Assembly: GCA_039707655.1 (NCBI GenBank)
Contig: CM077674.1
Location: 241,043,904 to 241,107,903, forward strand
DNA: 64,000 nt
From: Elymus sibiricus
Taxonomy: Eukaryota; Streptophyta; Magnoliopsida; Poales; Poaceae
Direction: 5' to 3'
Positions 23,501-35,258 of the stretch are shown here, piece by piece. A program made the position numbers and the translations under genes. The notes under the pieces are model-generated. The model worked only from the letters and a program-made list of their open reading frames with translations, made no database searches and was not told the origin of the DNA. Numbering within the stretch: the stretch's first letter is position 1; each line of letters opens with the position of its first letter.

Positions 23501-24892
23501 GGCCATAGCTGCCGGAGAGGAAGAAGGTGACCGCTCCAGGTCGTTTGGCTGCTCAGGGAGGCTCAGGGGGTGCGAGGGAGGGCTGGCGTGTAGAGAGGCG
23601 AGCTCGAGGTGGCCCTTTTATAGCCGTGCGATGTCGGTTCCGTGGCTTCCCGAAGAAGACACGACGGCGGCGGCCATTGATGGCGCCGTTGAGGTAGCTA
23701 TGGCCGGTGAGGGTGGTGGAGAGGTCGGTGAGGGGGCGGTGGTCAGCATTTAAGGAGGGGGCGCGTTGGCGGGGTCGGACGGCTCGGGCGGTGCCGTGCC
23801 CGAGTGGAAGATGGCGGCGGCGACTCGGGTCGGTGCTGGGCCCGTGCTATGGTCAAGGAGGGATGCGGGGAGGCTACAGCAAGCACGAGCGATCAACAGG
23901 AGAGGTGGAGTGAGCCGGGGGAGGCAGCAGCAGGTTGGCAGGGCTCGGGTGCAAAACGGGTGTGCTGGCCGTGCTCTGGCCACGCACACCACGTGCTCGA
24001 GCAAATGCCAATGGCATCTACAGGGATTTGTTGCAAATGAAACTTGACAAGGTTGGGCTCCTGGAAATGCTAGAGATTCTGGACATGTTAGTTTGGCCAA
24101 ATGAGCAAGTGTGCAATGTAGTTTTGATAGGTAACCAAATTCTGTCATGCACACAGTGTGTTTGATAAAATGCTAGGGCTAGCTAGGGAATTTTGTTGGG
24201 TGTGGAAATTGACAGGATGGTGCCTCTTTAGATGATAGAGATGATGGTGGGGTTGGATTGGCAAAAGGAAGAACTTGTTAGTGCAAGTTTTACCAGAATT
24301 CAGTTCTGGACAGAAACTTGGAGGATTTATTTGGTGATACTCCAAGATGCAAATGGAGTTGATCTCCTGGACTTAAGGGTTTAGTTGGAAGGACTATAAG
24401 GTGGAATAATTTCAGAATTTTTGGAGCAAGAAAAATTGGGGTTGTAGTTATAACCTAGGAATGGAACAGAATTGAAAAGATGATGTTTTACTCAAAATTT
24501 CCGAAAGACCATGATGGGTTTTTGCATAAAAGTGATCTATAGGCATCACCTGACCCCTCATAATTTTGTGGAATTTTAGAAGAGTTATTTAAAATAGTTG
24601 TAGTGCAACAGAGGCATTTTAAAGTATTGAAAATGCCTTTAAAAGAATTATCTTGGGCAAAGTTTTATTACGAAAATAATTCCCACTGTTATTAAAATAT
24701 AAATGAAATGATTTAAGAAAACTACTAAAGCCCATAATTTTTTCCCAAAATTTTCTATATGGAGGGAAGAATTTTGGAAAACAGAAAACAGAAAATACTC
24801 TAAAATTAATAAAAGACCTAATATAATTCAAAATTTTATTTCTGGCCAAATTTTACTTAATAAAAATATGGTTAAATTTTTGGGGTGTTACA
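20596..24892 (-). mobile_element. Solo LTR (4.3 kb), reversed, nested in element B
   Basis: On the minus strand it starts TGTAACACCCCAAAAATTT and ends GGCCCCGACA. Perfect duplications TCAGA flank it at 20591-20595 and 24893-24897. No interior or second LTR is present. Ends, length and layout (GC-rich island, TATA, AT-rich arms) resemble element B's LTR, so it is probably a related gypsy/LARD family. A TATA box (TATAAAAG on the minus strand) lies at 23615-23622. Confidence 0.9.
21123..21511. repeat. Three adjacent short tandem arrays inside the solo LTR
   Basis: (1) Two units of ~60 bp around ATCGGGCGAGACAGGACCGC. (2) Three units of ~50 bp around GAAATGCCAAACGGGT and AAAAGCGACGCCA. (3) Three units of ~56 bp around TAGTCTAGCCATCCCAAGAG flanked by GTGTCTC/GAGACAC-like inverted words. 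The arrays are consecutive, pointing to local slippage or unequal exchange. Confidence 0.85.
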
Positions 24893-24897
24893 TCAGA

Positions 24898-26335
24898 TCC
24901 GTAACAGTTGGGTCAGAAGCATGAGCTAGTCAGGACCCAAGTGTCTGCCTCGGGAATCAAATGCTCAGGTACACACACTTCCATATATATGGTGAACATG
25001 CTGCCAAGGTCATGCAAGTCACTCGTACGATGATGCAAGCATAGTGAGAATCTGACAACCACATGAGTTATGTAAGAGGAAGAAAGCTAGTTATACACCT
25101 CAGTGTGATGCAAGGACCGACAAGCTATGAAGTAAGACAACTTTGGGACAACAATCTTGGCAGTGGTTATCAAGGCCAGCTTCCTCACGCCCGACAAGGC
25201 GATATCGTTAACCCTCGTCACCAGCTTGTATGATTGCCGACGACAATGAGCTTTATACAAGTACAGGTGCACCTGGTATATTTCCTATGACACGAGTCCT
25301 GAACAAGGCTAAGCAAAATATTCAGAGAAAGAGAACAATAATGAAGGAGCAAGACCGCCAATACAGGTATGATAATTGTTACATGAACAACATGGTACAG
25401 ATACCCAAGACAGTCTGATTCTATATCGATCACCATGAATATACACCCAAGGGGTCTACTCTGTTTGTAAGGACTTCATATGGAGGTAACCCGCTTGTTC
25501 AACTGTATATGCTCCGAATTGTCAGTATCGTATATCTAAGTCCATCATGTCAGACCAAAGGACAGCTCAGCAGTTTGACTTCAGTGACCATGTTAAAGCA
25601 TCGCATGGCCTACTACTCACATATGGATTTACTGACAGAATGAGCAATCGAAATGCGGAACAACAGTCTCGGATCATGTGCTCTCACATATGGTACCCAG
25701 TGAAATGATAGCCTGTCATGAACAAGATTCTTTCGCCAGAACCACTGTCAGTCAAGTCTCTGGATGCTATTGTTATGCGGCCGTACTCCTTTATATTGGT
25801 CACGACATGCGACAGTCGAATCTTTGGTACGGGTTTGATACTCAAGACAAAGAAGTCAGCCAAGATGATTCAGAACTCCCTACAAGTAGTCAGATTCCGC
25901 CAAGAGAAATGTTGTGATTCTTAGCATTGTTTCGAACCTGGAGGACATGCATCTAGTAACCCGATGCAATGATTAAATGTTTCACCAAGGGAATTTGTTC
26001 ATAACTCCATTGAATACTATCAGTGCTGGATAGAAGAATGGCACGTCAATTGGAAATCACTCCGGACTTATGGAAATTCCAGTCATGATAATATCAGATA
26101 AGCCAGCAGACATAAAAGAACTGGAGTCAGAGTAAGGATGAATATATAAGGTAAGACCTGTCAGAATATGGATACGGTGAAGCAAACCACCCCAGAGCAA
26201 AGTAACCAGGTCATATGAAATTCAGTGGGAACATCATATAAAGGAAAAGGATACCCGAGTTGGAAACGGTCTCCTTAAGTCAGAATATTCATACTTGTTC
26301 CCTGAGCAACCAAATCTCGAGGACGAGATTTTTGT
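24898..26335 (+). other. Element B interior, second part, non-coding
   Basis: No convincing coding frame. It ends with CTCGAGGACGAGATTTTTGT and a purine tract before the 3' LTR. Confidence 0.7.
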
Positions 26336-26349
26336 AAGGGGGGTAGGTT
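26336..26349 (+). other. Polypurine tract of element B
   Basis: AAGGGGGGTAGG-type tract immediately before the 3' LTR at 26350. This is the usual plus-strand primer site. Confidence 0.75.
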
Positions 26350-29300
26350 TGTGACACCCTGATTTTTGGCCCTTTTTTTCTTTTGGATTTCTTTGAAATT
26401 TTATTTGGGATTCTTTTTCTGTGGCTCTGTGGTCTTGAAACCTGGGAAGATTATCTCTTCTTCCTCTCCCAAGTGGCTTGTCACTCTCAAATCTTTCCCA
26501 AGGCCATGTAATTTCCATCTTAGCCCAACTCCAAATTCTTTTCCTTGGGAATATTCCTTTTTCTATTCAAGGAATAACCCTGTTTGCCCTGGGTTGTGAA
26601 GCAACCTATATTTTTGTCTTTCTTAAAAATCCCACAAAATTCTCAAAATTCCCTTGGACCATGTGGACCTTGGATATGTAAAAATATTCAAGATTTCATG
26701 CCCATGGTGAGCACACCATCGAATCTTTGTTGCTGGTCATAATTTCAGTTTGTGAAGCAACTATATTTTATATGTCTTCATAAATTCTGAAATTTTACCA
26801 GGACATTCTCCTACCTATATAACTTCCCTCCACCAAATTTGGGCTCATTTCATTCAGCCAATTTATCTCTATAATTCTCCCAAGTTTCTATCCAGAGGAA
26901 AGCATTGTGAAGGAAGTACCATTTTTATTTATCCAAATGGTATGAAATTTTTACAGTGCCTTCTTATGTATAAATCATCATGCTCTACAAAGGTTCATAT
27001 TAATCCAACACTCTATGTGAGTGCCACTTCATGATCTAGTTTCTGGAACAGATTTTGCAGTTGTGAAGCAACTATGATAAATCTTGGTCCAAATCCTTTC
27101 AAATTTCACAGGACGGTAGTCCTTCCTACCCTAGCCCTCTATGACATCCTGGTTAGCCCTTATCCCCTTCATTTTTACCTCAGCTTCTAGCCCAAGTTCG
27201 CTGCAGGAAATTTTGGTTGATACATCCCATCAACACAAAGTTGCTTTTGTGGATCCAACACTTCAGAGAGGCCCCATGTTGAAAGGACTACACCCTAGAC
27301 ATCTTTTGGCAGGCCATCGTGCCCTCGGTGCACCATGCCACGCGGTGACCACGCTGTTGGCAAGCGTTGGACGTGCTCTGCTCGTCGTTTTGCTTCGGGT
27401 CTCTTCTTCCCAGCCGCTCCCACGCGTCCAACCTTGTCAAATGGCTTTGTGGTAGCTACGTGCCTCTTCCCCAGCCCTTTTCCCCTCCTCCTTCTCCCTC
27501 CTCGCACCACGGCAGCCCCTGCCCTCATCGCACACGCACGCATAGTGCCCTAGTGGCCGACAGTCCGTCTCCCATCCCACGTCTGTGCCTCCACTAGCTC
27601 GCTCGAGTCACCATCCGAGCCAGCCCGCGTGCGCACGCGTATGCGGTCGCGTCAGAACGTCTTCCATGTGTCCGCGGCGGCATCCGGGTCCGGCATCTTC
27701 ACCCCGGCTATATCAGCCCATCCCGAGCCCTCCCACCTCACCAGCAGCTCTACCAACCTCCTTGACCACTCCCTCGAGCTCGAGGAGCTCCCCTGCCCTC
27801 CCTCTGGCCGCCATTGCCGCCGTTGGCCCCGCTCAAATTGGAGCTGCCCTGAGCCCCTCCCTCCTCATTCTCCCCCCAGAGGAACCCCAACAAGCCCCTG
27901 GAGCTTCCCCGCTCTTTCCCTCCTCCTTCGGTGCCCTGTGACGCCGTGCCCAAAGTCGGCCGAGGCCGCCGTCCGCCACGGCCAATGCCTCGCTCTACCC
28001 CAAGCTCCTCGGCGGCCGTGCCCTACCTGGACGGGACCGCCTCGTTCCGCTGAACCCGTTGGTAGGCCGGGCGCCGCCTATGGTGGCCCGTGCCACCGGC
28101 TATCGCCATCGGGGCTCGCTGCTCCCGCGGCCAGGCACGCGCGAGGTTGAGGAAGAAGACGACCTGGCCAGGCAGGCCCCACCTCCTCTCGGGCCCCACT
28201 AGTCAGTCAAACAGGACGTTGACCCCGGGCCCGCGCAGGTATAAGTGGAAGACGTATTCCCAGAAATGCGCTTTCTATTTTTCAGCCGCCGACGCCGAAA
28301 CCTCTATATTGCGGTCATTCATCCGTTAGCAGCAGAAAAGCACAATTTTTATTTGTTTTTGTGCCTAACGAATGAACAGCCGTATTTTCGCAACCGTAAC
28401 TCCGAACCAGGTGATTCTAAAGGCCACGTTCTCTATTCGTCGAGCCCGTTCTATTGGTATCATTTTCATGAGGTTGTCACACTGTGAAAATGACCATTTT
28501 GCCCTTGCCCTCTAATCAGCCCCGCCGAGAGAGAAACTGTTCCGGCAAAATTTTCCGCGAGCTTCTCGCACTTCTTCCCGGTGATTCCATCAACACCAGG
28601 CAAGCCACAACAGCCACTTGCATGATGGCATTGCAATAGCCATGGTTTTCACTTGAATGTTTAAATAATTACTTTGAAATTATTTTGTAAATGCTATGTA
28701 TATGCTTGTGGATTCATGCTCATCCCTATGCCATGTTCATGTGCATCCAGATATTTACTTGTTAGTAGTATTATTCTCATGTTCCATTCTTGTATTCAGT
28801 TCATATGCTAGTGATCATGATATGCTCACATGAGTAGTTATGGTTTGTTATGCAAATACTTGTGATATTCATGATCATCTTTATGCCATGCTCATGTGCA
28901 TCCCGTAGACTAAATGATTTATTGTTGTTGATGTTATGATAAATGGTTATATTGCACCTCCATGCTTATGTTGACATCATGCTCATATGCACTATTATTT
29001 CATCATATTAATTTGTTACGGCTCAGCTCATCACCATTCAAGTTGAACCTTACATTAATCGAACTTGAACAAATATGTTGGCTGAGTCATAGTGCCACCG
29101 AATTGAGCTCACCAGTGTAGCCACATTTGCCTTATGGGGGGCCCTAATGCGGTGTATTGTCATGCCTCTCGTCGGTGCCTCCAACTAGGGAAGGTTATGT
29201 GCGCGCGCTACCCTGATCAGGTAGGCGGCCATAATCTTGTGTGCCCAAGTTGTATGGTACCATTGTCCCCGTTTGGGACCATTTGTTTTGTTTTGCCACG

Positions 29301-30376
29301 ACGGTGGCTGGCCACGAGGTGGCAGGATGTCACGAGTTGACATTGGGGCCACCCATGACATAGCCCAAAGGGGAGTTTGTCAGAGTGGCCGGGAGAGTGT
29401 CATGCAATAGATTGGTTTTGTCGGAATGTCGTTGGTCCACCCGAATGGGAGCACGAGGCCATGAGTTCCGTGGTGTGGGTACAATGTACTAACCTCTGCA
29501 GAGTGTATAATCTATCGATAGCCGCATCCTCGGTCATGGACATAGTTCGTAGTAGGTCACACTATGGGTCAATAGTAATATTAACCTGAATAATAAACAA
29601 CCCCGGTTCCATGAGAAAAGAAGTTGGTTGATCTTTATGTGGTCATGCGATGATCACAGGTAGAGATCAAGCTCCTTGTGGTCATGTGATGATCACGATA
29701 ATATAGTTGATACCGAGCTTGGTTGATCCTGAGGTGATCGTGTGATGTTCACGACAGTAAGTTTGTTACATATGGTGGTTACGAGATAACCTCCGAGAAG
29801 AGTAAGTTGGTCCAAGGGACCTTAAACATCGACCCCCCTTTCATGCTAGTGCTAGTATCATCATGTTCATATCCTGATTAGCATGTACATGCCATGCTGA
29901 TCTCATACTGTTCTAGTTGTATCATGCTCATCAATTAACATGTAAATGCCATGCTGTTGGTTGTCTTGATTGCTTTGATTGATGTGAGCTTGCGAGTACA
30001 TTCAAAGTACTCACCTGGCATGTCATGCTAGATTGTAGGTGATGCCGTGATTGATTGCTTGTCGAGGATCCTGAGTTTGCGCTCTAGGATGCGTCCCAGC
30101 AAGAGTCCCTGCGGAGTGGAGTTCATCACCGTTGTCGTTGTTCCGCTGCTAGGAGTTATTCTGCTGTTACGAGTTGTTTCGCTGCTAGCATAGAGCTACC
30201 TTAGCAGGTGTAGTGTCGCTGTGCTGATGTAACTTTTTTTACATCAGACCCTTGTACTCATATTATTTGTAATAAAGAGTTGTTCTGTTCTATGCCAAGC
30301 AGTGTCGTATTCCAGAAGACTTGATCTCTGGGCTAGAATACGGGGTGTTCCGGTTCCTCTAAGCCAGGGTGCCACA
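26350..30376 (+). repeat. 3' LTR of element B
   Basis: 4027 bp, TGTGACACCCTG to GTGCCACA, collinear with 14829-18869. A small deletion in the GC-rich island (near 27760) explains part of the length difference. The duplication CATTG follows. Confidence 0.95.
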
Positions 30377-30381
30377 CATTG

Positions 30382-33300
30382 ACATCAGTGTCACGTTCCA
30401 AGGCTTCATCGACAAGGAACTTGCTGTTGTTCAGAAGGTGTTTGAGCAAAAGAACAAGATTGAATATGAGAAGCAGCTCTTCAAGAAGCACCTGGCCAAG
30501 TTCAGTGTCATGGAAATTCAAGGTTACAAGAAGATGATGGCCGAGCTACAAGATGAATTTCAAAAGCGTTGTGACGAAGCCAAAGGTGCCAGAGAATGCC
30601 TCAAACATTATGCTGAGAAAACTGTGCAAGCGCATAATGAGGGTTTGAAGAGAAAAGCTCTTGGCCGCCCTGCCATTGATCCTAAGCTGATCAAGAAGAA
30701 GAAGCCAGTCACACCTGCTGCCGAGGCTTCAAGTCAAGATGCACCCAAGATTGTATTCTCATCATCTATGCTCCATTCAAAGCCATCTGCTCCATCAATT
30801 GCTTCAGAGAGGAAGCGGACTCAGCAAGCCGAAGCCGATGCTCGCAAGCGCAAGCAAATAGATGCCTCTGCTGCTCCTCCGTCTCAGAAGCGTCAGAAGA
30901 CAAAGTCTTCAAAGGCTTCACGCAGGGCCCAAGCAGAAACTGCTCCATCAGCTCATCAAGAGCCTCTGCTTGTGACGCCAATATCTGTTGCTCCCCTGCC
31001 TCCGTGAACCCTGAGAGACGAGTCATTGTGCATGAACCTGCTTCCATAGAGGTTCCTGTCACTGAAGACATACCAGCTGCTAACCCCACCGCAGCTGAAG
31101 ACATTGGTACCGATGCCAATGTGTAGAATGAAGATGATGCAGTCCTTCCTCAAATCACTCAAGATGTGGTATCATCGCCTGTTCAAGAGAACAGTGAGTC
31201 TATCACCATTGGCCGACCTCTGACGCCAATGGACCATGATGAGGTGATTCCTCACACACCACCCCCTCAAGTTGAACCAACTAATGAGCTACTAGTCCAT
31301 GGAATACCAAAAGCCATGGAGGATGACATCTCTTCACCAAAGGCGTTGCCCTCATTCTGAAGGCTTCACCGCGGCCCAAGAGCCTCCATGTCCAGCATTC
31401 CTGAAGAGGAAGTCCATCAAGAAGCTTCTGTTACTCAAGACGCAGTGCAAGAAGATGTTCCACCTCGCACCACCCCTCAGGCTGATGTCATGCAAGTTGA
31501 ACCTATATAGACTGCTTCAGTTGAAGCCCATTCCGAGCATGAAGTCAAACAGTCTGAAGACATTCCAGCTGCATCAGCCGAAGTTATTCAAGAGCAAGTA
31601 CTTGTCACTGCTACTACCACTGATGCCACTGTGGCCCCTGTACCTGAAGTATCTACTGAAGTCAATCTGGGTCCAACTCATGAAGCTCCCGCTCCTGCTC
31701 CTAAAGTCAATGCTCCACCTGAAGCCAATGCGCCCAATATTGCTATGGCATACAATCGAGCTAGTGAGCTAGTTCCCATTCTGTGGCCAACACTTACTCC
31801 TTCAGTGTAGCATGGCCCGCAATATGAGTTTAACATCAACAACAGACCACGTGTTCAGAGGCCTATGCCTAGAATGCCAAGGCTTCCTAGTGCTCCATCA
31901 ATTGATTGCACTTTCAGTGTTGCTGGCTTCAGAAATGACAATACTTTCTTTGACAGCTCCAAGAATCCCTTCAGGAAGCCGCGCATATCTTCAGATCGGT
32001 TTTGGACTCAACATCAGTGAAGCTACTACATGTGTGTCCTCTACAACCAAGACAGGATTCACCCTCACAGGCGTCTGGATCGTGAAGCCATGTCAGGACT
32101 CCCTTGTCTGGATCAAGTGCTGGAATGCTTCAGAGATGTTGGTTTGTTGCCCTTTGTCATGGACAAGGAACACTGGAATGAGGAGCTCATACTCCAATTT
32201 TATGCAACTCTCCACATTTCTGGCTTCAACAGGGACCCCAAGACTTGGACCCTTGAGTGGATGACTAGTGATGTTCATCATGAAGCTAAAGCTCAAGACC
32301 TTCTCGAGCTCACCACCTTGCCCACTCCTGGTGACTTCTATAATCCTGGTTGTGCTGCTTATGAAAAGGAAGTGGAAAGCATCTTCCAGAAGCCAGAGCC
32401 CAATATGACTGAGATGCTGACAATGATGAAGCCATTGCCATTTGAAGCTGAAAACCCCAAGGAATTCTTTGTCAAAGACCTTGAGTACTTGCCTCGAACT
32501 GTATATCACATTCTTCGCAACACTCTATGGCCAATCAAAGGGCATTCATCTTCAGCCAAGCTTGAGGGTGCTATGAAGACATTGGTGTACTATATCGTCA
32601 ATGGCATCAGATTCAACATGCATGACTTCTTCATTCGCCAGCTTACTGCTTCTGGCATGGATATGTTTGGCCTCAAATTCTATGCGCCATGGATTATGCA
32701 CCTCATCAAGCTTCGTTCCACAGTTTAGTACGAACCCTCTGGTCGCACCCATCATATCTTTTTGCCTGAAGTTGATGCACCCCATGAAGTCATTTATCCT
32801 TTGGCTGAGAAAGATCCAATACTTGTTGAAGCAAGCCACTCTGCTTATATGGAAGCCATTCACCTTCCCAATGTGCCCCCTACCTCTGAACTTGCTGGTC
32901 AGTTTCGGCAACCACGACAAGCCAACACTGAAGCCACTACCAGTACAGTTCCTCAAAGGCCTCAGAAACGAGCCAAGGTGATGACAGACAGAGAGCTTCT
33001 TGTTTCTCTTCATTAGAAGCAAGACAAGCATCATGACTGGCTGAAAAGGCAAATGAAGAGCATCATATCTCATCTCAACAGAGTGCGCAACCTCTCTACC
33101 AAGAATGCATTTGTTGTGCATGAAGCCAATCGTCGTGCTTGGAAGAGCCTCACACTGCTATGCTCTGAAGATGACCTTGTTGCCGATGGCTTCAAGGAGA
33201 GCTTCAAATTTGGCTCCAAGTCCCCATCATCTGAGAAGTGGCGTGCAACACCTTCACTTGAAGACTCAGATTATTCTTCTTCAGCGCCCATGATTCATGC

Positions 33301-33445
33301 AAGGATTGTTGATGAAGAAGATGATGCCACCTCTCGAGCTATGGCTTCACTACACCACGATGCTGCATTAGGCCCGTCTGCACCATCGAACTCCAACATC
33401 GACCCGGCTGCCCCAACATCTTCGTCGCCTCCACGGGACGTATAG
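30382..33445 (+). pseudogene. Element A additional ORF (aORF), 3' part
   Basis: Continues the frame cut by B: a coiled-coil, charged segment (about 30400-30660), a Lys-rich patch LIKKKKP, a Ser/Ala/Lys spacer, then a long Pro/Glu/Val/Thr-rich linker to about 31800. A folded region follows (about 32030-32720) with YNQDRIHPHRR, FVMDKEHWNEE and LQFYATLHISGFN, resembling the 'putative plant transposon protein' domain. A helical C-terminal part ends PTSSSPPRDV at 33443. Stops or shifts occur near 31006, 31124, 31358, 31510, 31810, 32018, 32728 and 33016. Total length with the 5' part is about 1350 codons. Function unknown; perhaps a structural or host-interaction protein. Confidence 0.7.
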
Positions 33446-33949
33446 ACATCCTATGTCTTCACTCCTTTTTGGTCACTTGTTGACAAAAGGGGGAGAAGCA
33501 TATGGGTTGATAGGCTTCAAGCGGGCATACTGGGTCGGGCTTGAGATATTTTGTTAAGTTTGCAACTCTTGTTCTTGAACATTTGGTATTTGGGTTGTAA
33601 ACTTAAGTCCTGATGGACGTCTGCTGCATTCACTGCTGTTTTATTGTGCGCTACTTAAATTTGATCTTATGCACATGAAGTCATTTGCAGACGTCCATAT
33701 TCCATTGTGCATTGCATTATCTTCAATACATTCTGTGTATGCACATATTGTGACTTCATGAATAGAGGGTCCACAAAGCAAAACCTGCCATGTGCATTTG
33801 CATTCAAAAGCAAATTACTTATATGCACATCTTCAGGGGGAGCTCCTCAAAATTCATGATGCCATACACCTTGTTCCTTAACTTTCACATATTTTTATCC
33901 CCGTTGAAACTTCAACCAGTTTGTCATCAATCACCAAAAAGGGGCAGAT
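33446..33949 (+). other. Element A 3' untranslated region with three polypurine tracts
   Basis: Non-coding. Purine tracts occur at about 33483-33498 (ACAAAAGGGGGAGAAG), 33834-33841 (AGGGGGAG) and 33935-33949 (AAAAAGGGGCAGAT). The last abuts the 3' LTR and is the functional candidate. Confidence 0.75.
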
Positions 33950-35258
33950 TGTAAGTGCATCTAGTGCCACCCCTTGTTGGTTTTGGAGTATTGAAGACAA
34001 ACTTGGTTGTGGGACTAATGTGTTTGTGAGATTCACAGGAGAACACAGGTAGAAGTCCCTATTGATTCGGTTTACCCATCGAAGATGACCCCTAAAAATG
34101 TATGAAGACATTGAAGACAATGGTGGTTCACGAAGACATTCATGTTGAAGATAATGGCTCACGAAGACATTCACTTGAAGCAAATGGAACGCGAAGGCTT
34201 AGTCTTTTGGTAGTTTCATTTTCTGCTTTCTTGAGCCATAGGAACCACCGTACTGCTAAGTGGGGTCGAGGTAAACAAAGTCAGAAACCGACGTGATGCT
34301 CAACCCAAATCCTATGTCTTTGAGCGAAGACAAATGAGAGAAAACCTCTTCCAGAGTTGGTTGAGTCAGCTTTACTTGGAGCCCAAGTAAAGTTGCCGCG
34401 TGTGCTGGGATCCGACCGTTGGACATGTGTCAGCTTCCCTATGACCCAATGTCATTTTGGACATATCATGTCAGGTTGCCTCCTGGCTATAAATAGCCAC
34501 CCCCTACCACCATAAATTGGTGACTGCTCCGAGTTAGTGCACGGCTTTTGTCGTTTCAGAGCAACCCACCTCGAAGCGTTTGAGAGAGAATAGTTGCAAG
34601 GACAAAACCCAAAACACCCATAGCCCAAAGTGATTGAGCATCACTAAAGACATTCTGTTCTGAGTGAACCAAAGACTTGTTACACTTGAAGACTATGATC
34701 TTCCAGCCGATTAGGCGTCACGTTCTAAGCATCCAAGAGTCATTGTGGATTGCCGGTGAACGAAGTCTGTGAAGGTTTGGAAGTCTACCTTGAAGACTTA
34801 CCAGAGTGATTGGGCGAGATCTGCGGGTCTTAGCTCAAGGGGAATAAGGTGAAGACGTGGTCTTCCGAGTTCAATCTCAGCCTCCATAACTAGACGTACA
34901 ACTGTCACAGCAGTTGGAACTGGTTAAACAAATCACTATCTTCCCCAAGCCACTGGTTCTATCCTTTCACTTCCTTCTTATTATTTTGAACTGTGAAGCC
35001 TTTGCATGCTTGTCTGTGTTTGAAGATTTTCCCTGAAGCCGTTCATCTGTTTACTCATTTATCTTCATGCTTCTTGTGTTTATGTTCAATGCATGCTTGT
35101 ATGCATGATGTCTATGCTTGTCATATCTGTTCATCTTATTGATAGGCTTTGCTAGCTCTCATCTTGCTTCCGCTTACTTCGAAGACATTGCCTGTTTTCG
35201 AAGCCTTTCATAAAAATTGCCTATTCATCCCCCCTCTAGTCGATAACTAGCACTTTCA
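33950..35258 (+). repeat. 3' LTR of element A
   Basis: 1309 bp, same ends as the 5' LTR, TATA at 34488-34495. GGAAG follows, completing the target duplication. Confidence 0.95.

Larger units (their letters stand above)
14829..30376 (+). mobile_element. Element B: LARD-like LTR retrotransposon nested in A
   Basis: The two LTRs (4041 and 4027 bp) start TGTGACACC and end GTGCCACA. Perfect TSDs CATTG lie at 14824-14828 and 30377-30381. The primer site is Met-tRNA type and the polypurine tract precedes the 3' LTR. After removing a solo LTR inside it, the interior is about 3.2 kb with no gag or pol motif. Very long LTRs with a short non-coding interior match large retrotransposon derivatives such as barley Sukkula. 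The text before the 3' LTR (CTCGAGGACGAGATTTTTGT) resembles the 3' end of chromoviral gypsy elements, hinting at its autonomous relative. Confidence 0.9.
5167..35258 (+). mobile_element. Element A: Ty1/copia retrotransposon, SIRE/Maximus-like, with nested element B
   Basis: Both LTRs are 1309 bp, start TGTAAGTGC and end CACTTTCA. They are flanked by a perfect 5-bp duplication GGAAG at 5162-5166 and 35259-35263. The order is LTR, Met-tRNA primer site, gag, protease, integrase, RT, RNase H, promoter-like segment, additional ORF, polypurine tracts, LTR. Integrase before RT defines copia, and the long ORF after pol is typical of the SIRE lineage. Without B the element is about 14.5 kb, as remembered for Maximus. 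About 50 LTR-LTR differences by eye, mostly transitions, suggest an insertion of the order of 1-2 million years. Many stops and frameshifts make it non-autonomous. Confidence 0.9.

Noticed and set aside
23154..23913. GC-rich plus-strand frames within the 4.3-kb solo LTR
   Set aside because: They lie in the GC-rich promoter part of a reversed LTR next to its TATA box, with overlapping frames on both strands and no motif.
32093..33121. Long minus-strand frames opposite the aORF
   Set aside because: They are shadows of the plus-strand aORF, which aligns in sense with A-prime upstream and carries the domain-like motifs.
13850..33445. Calling the aORF an envelope gene
   Set aside because: Position fits SIRE 'env-like' ORFs, but I see no signal peptide, transmembrane segment or cleavage-site pattern.
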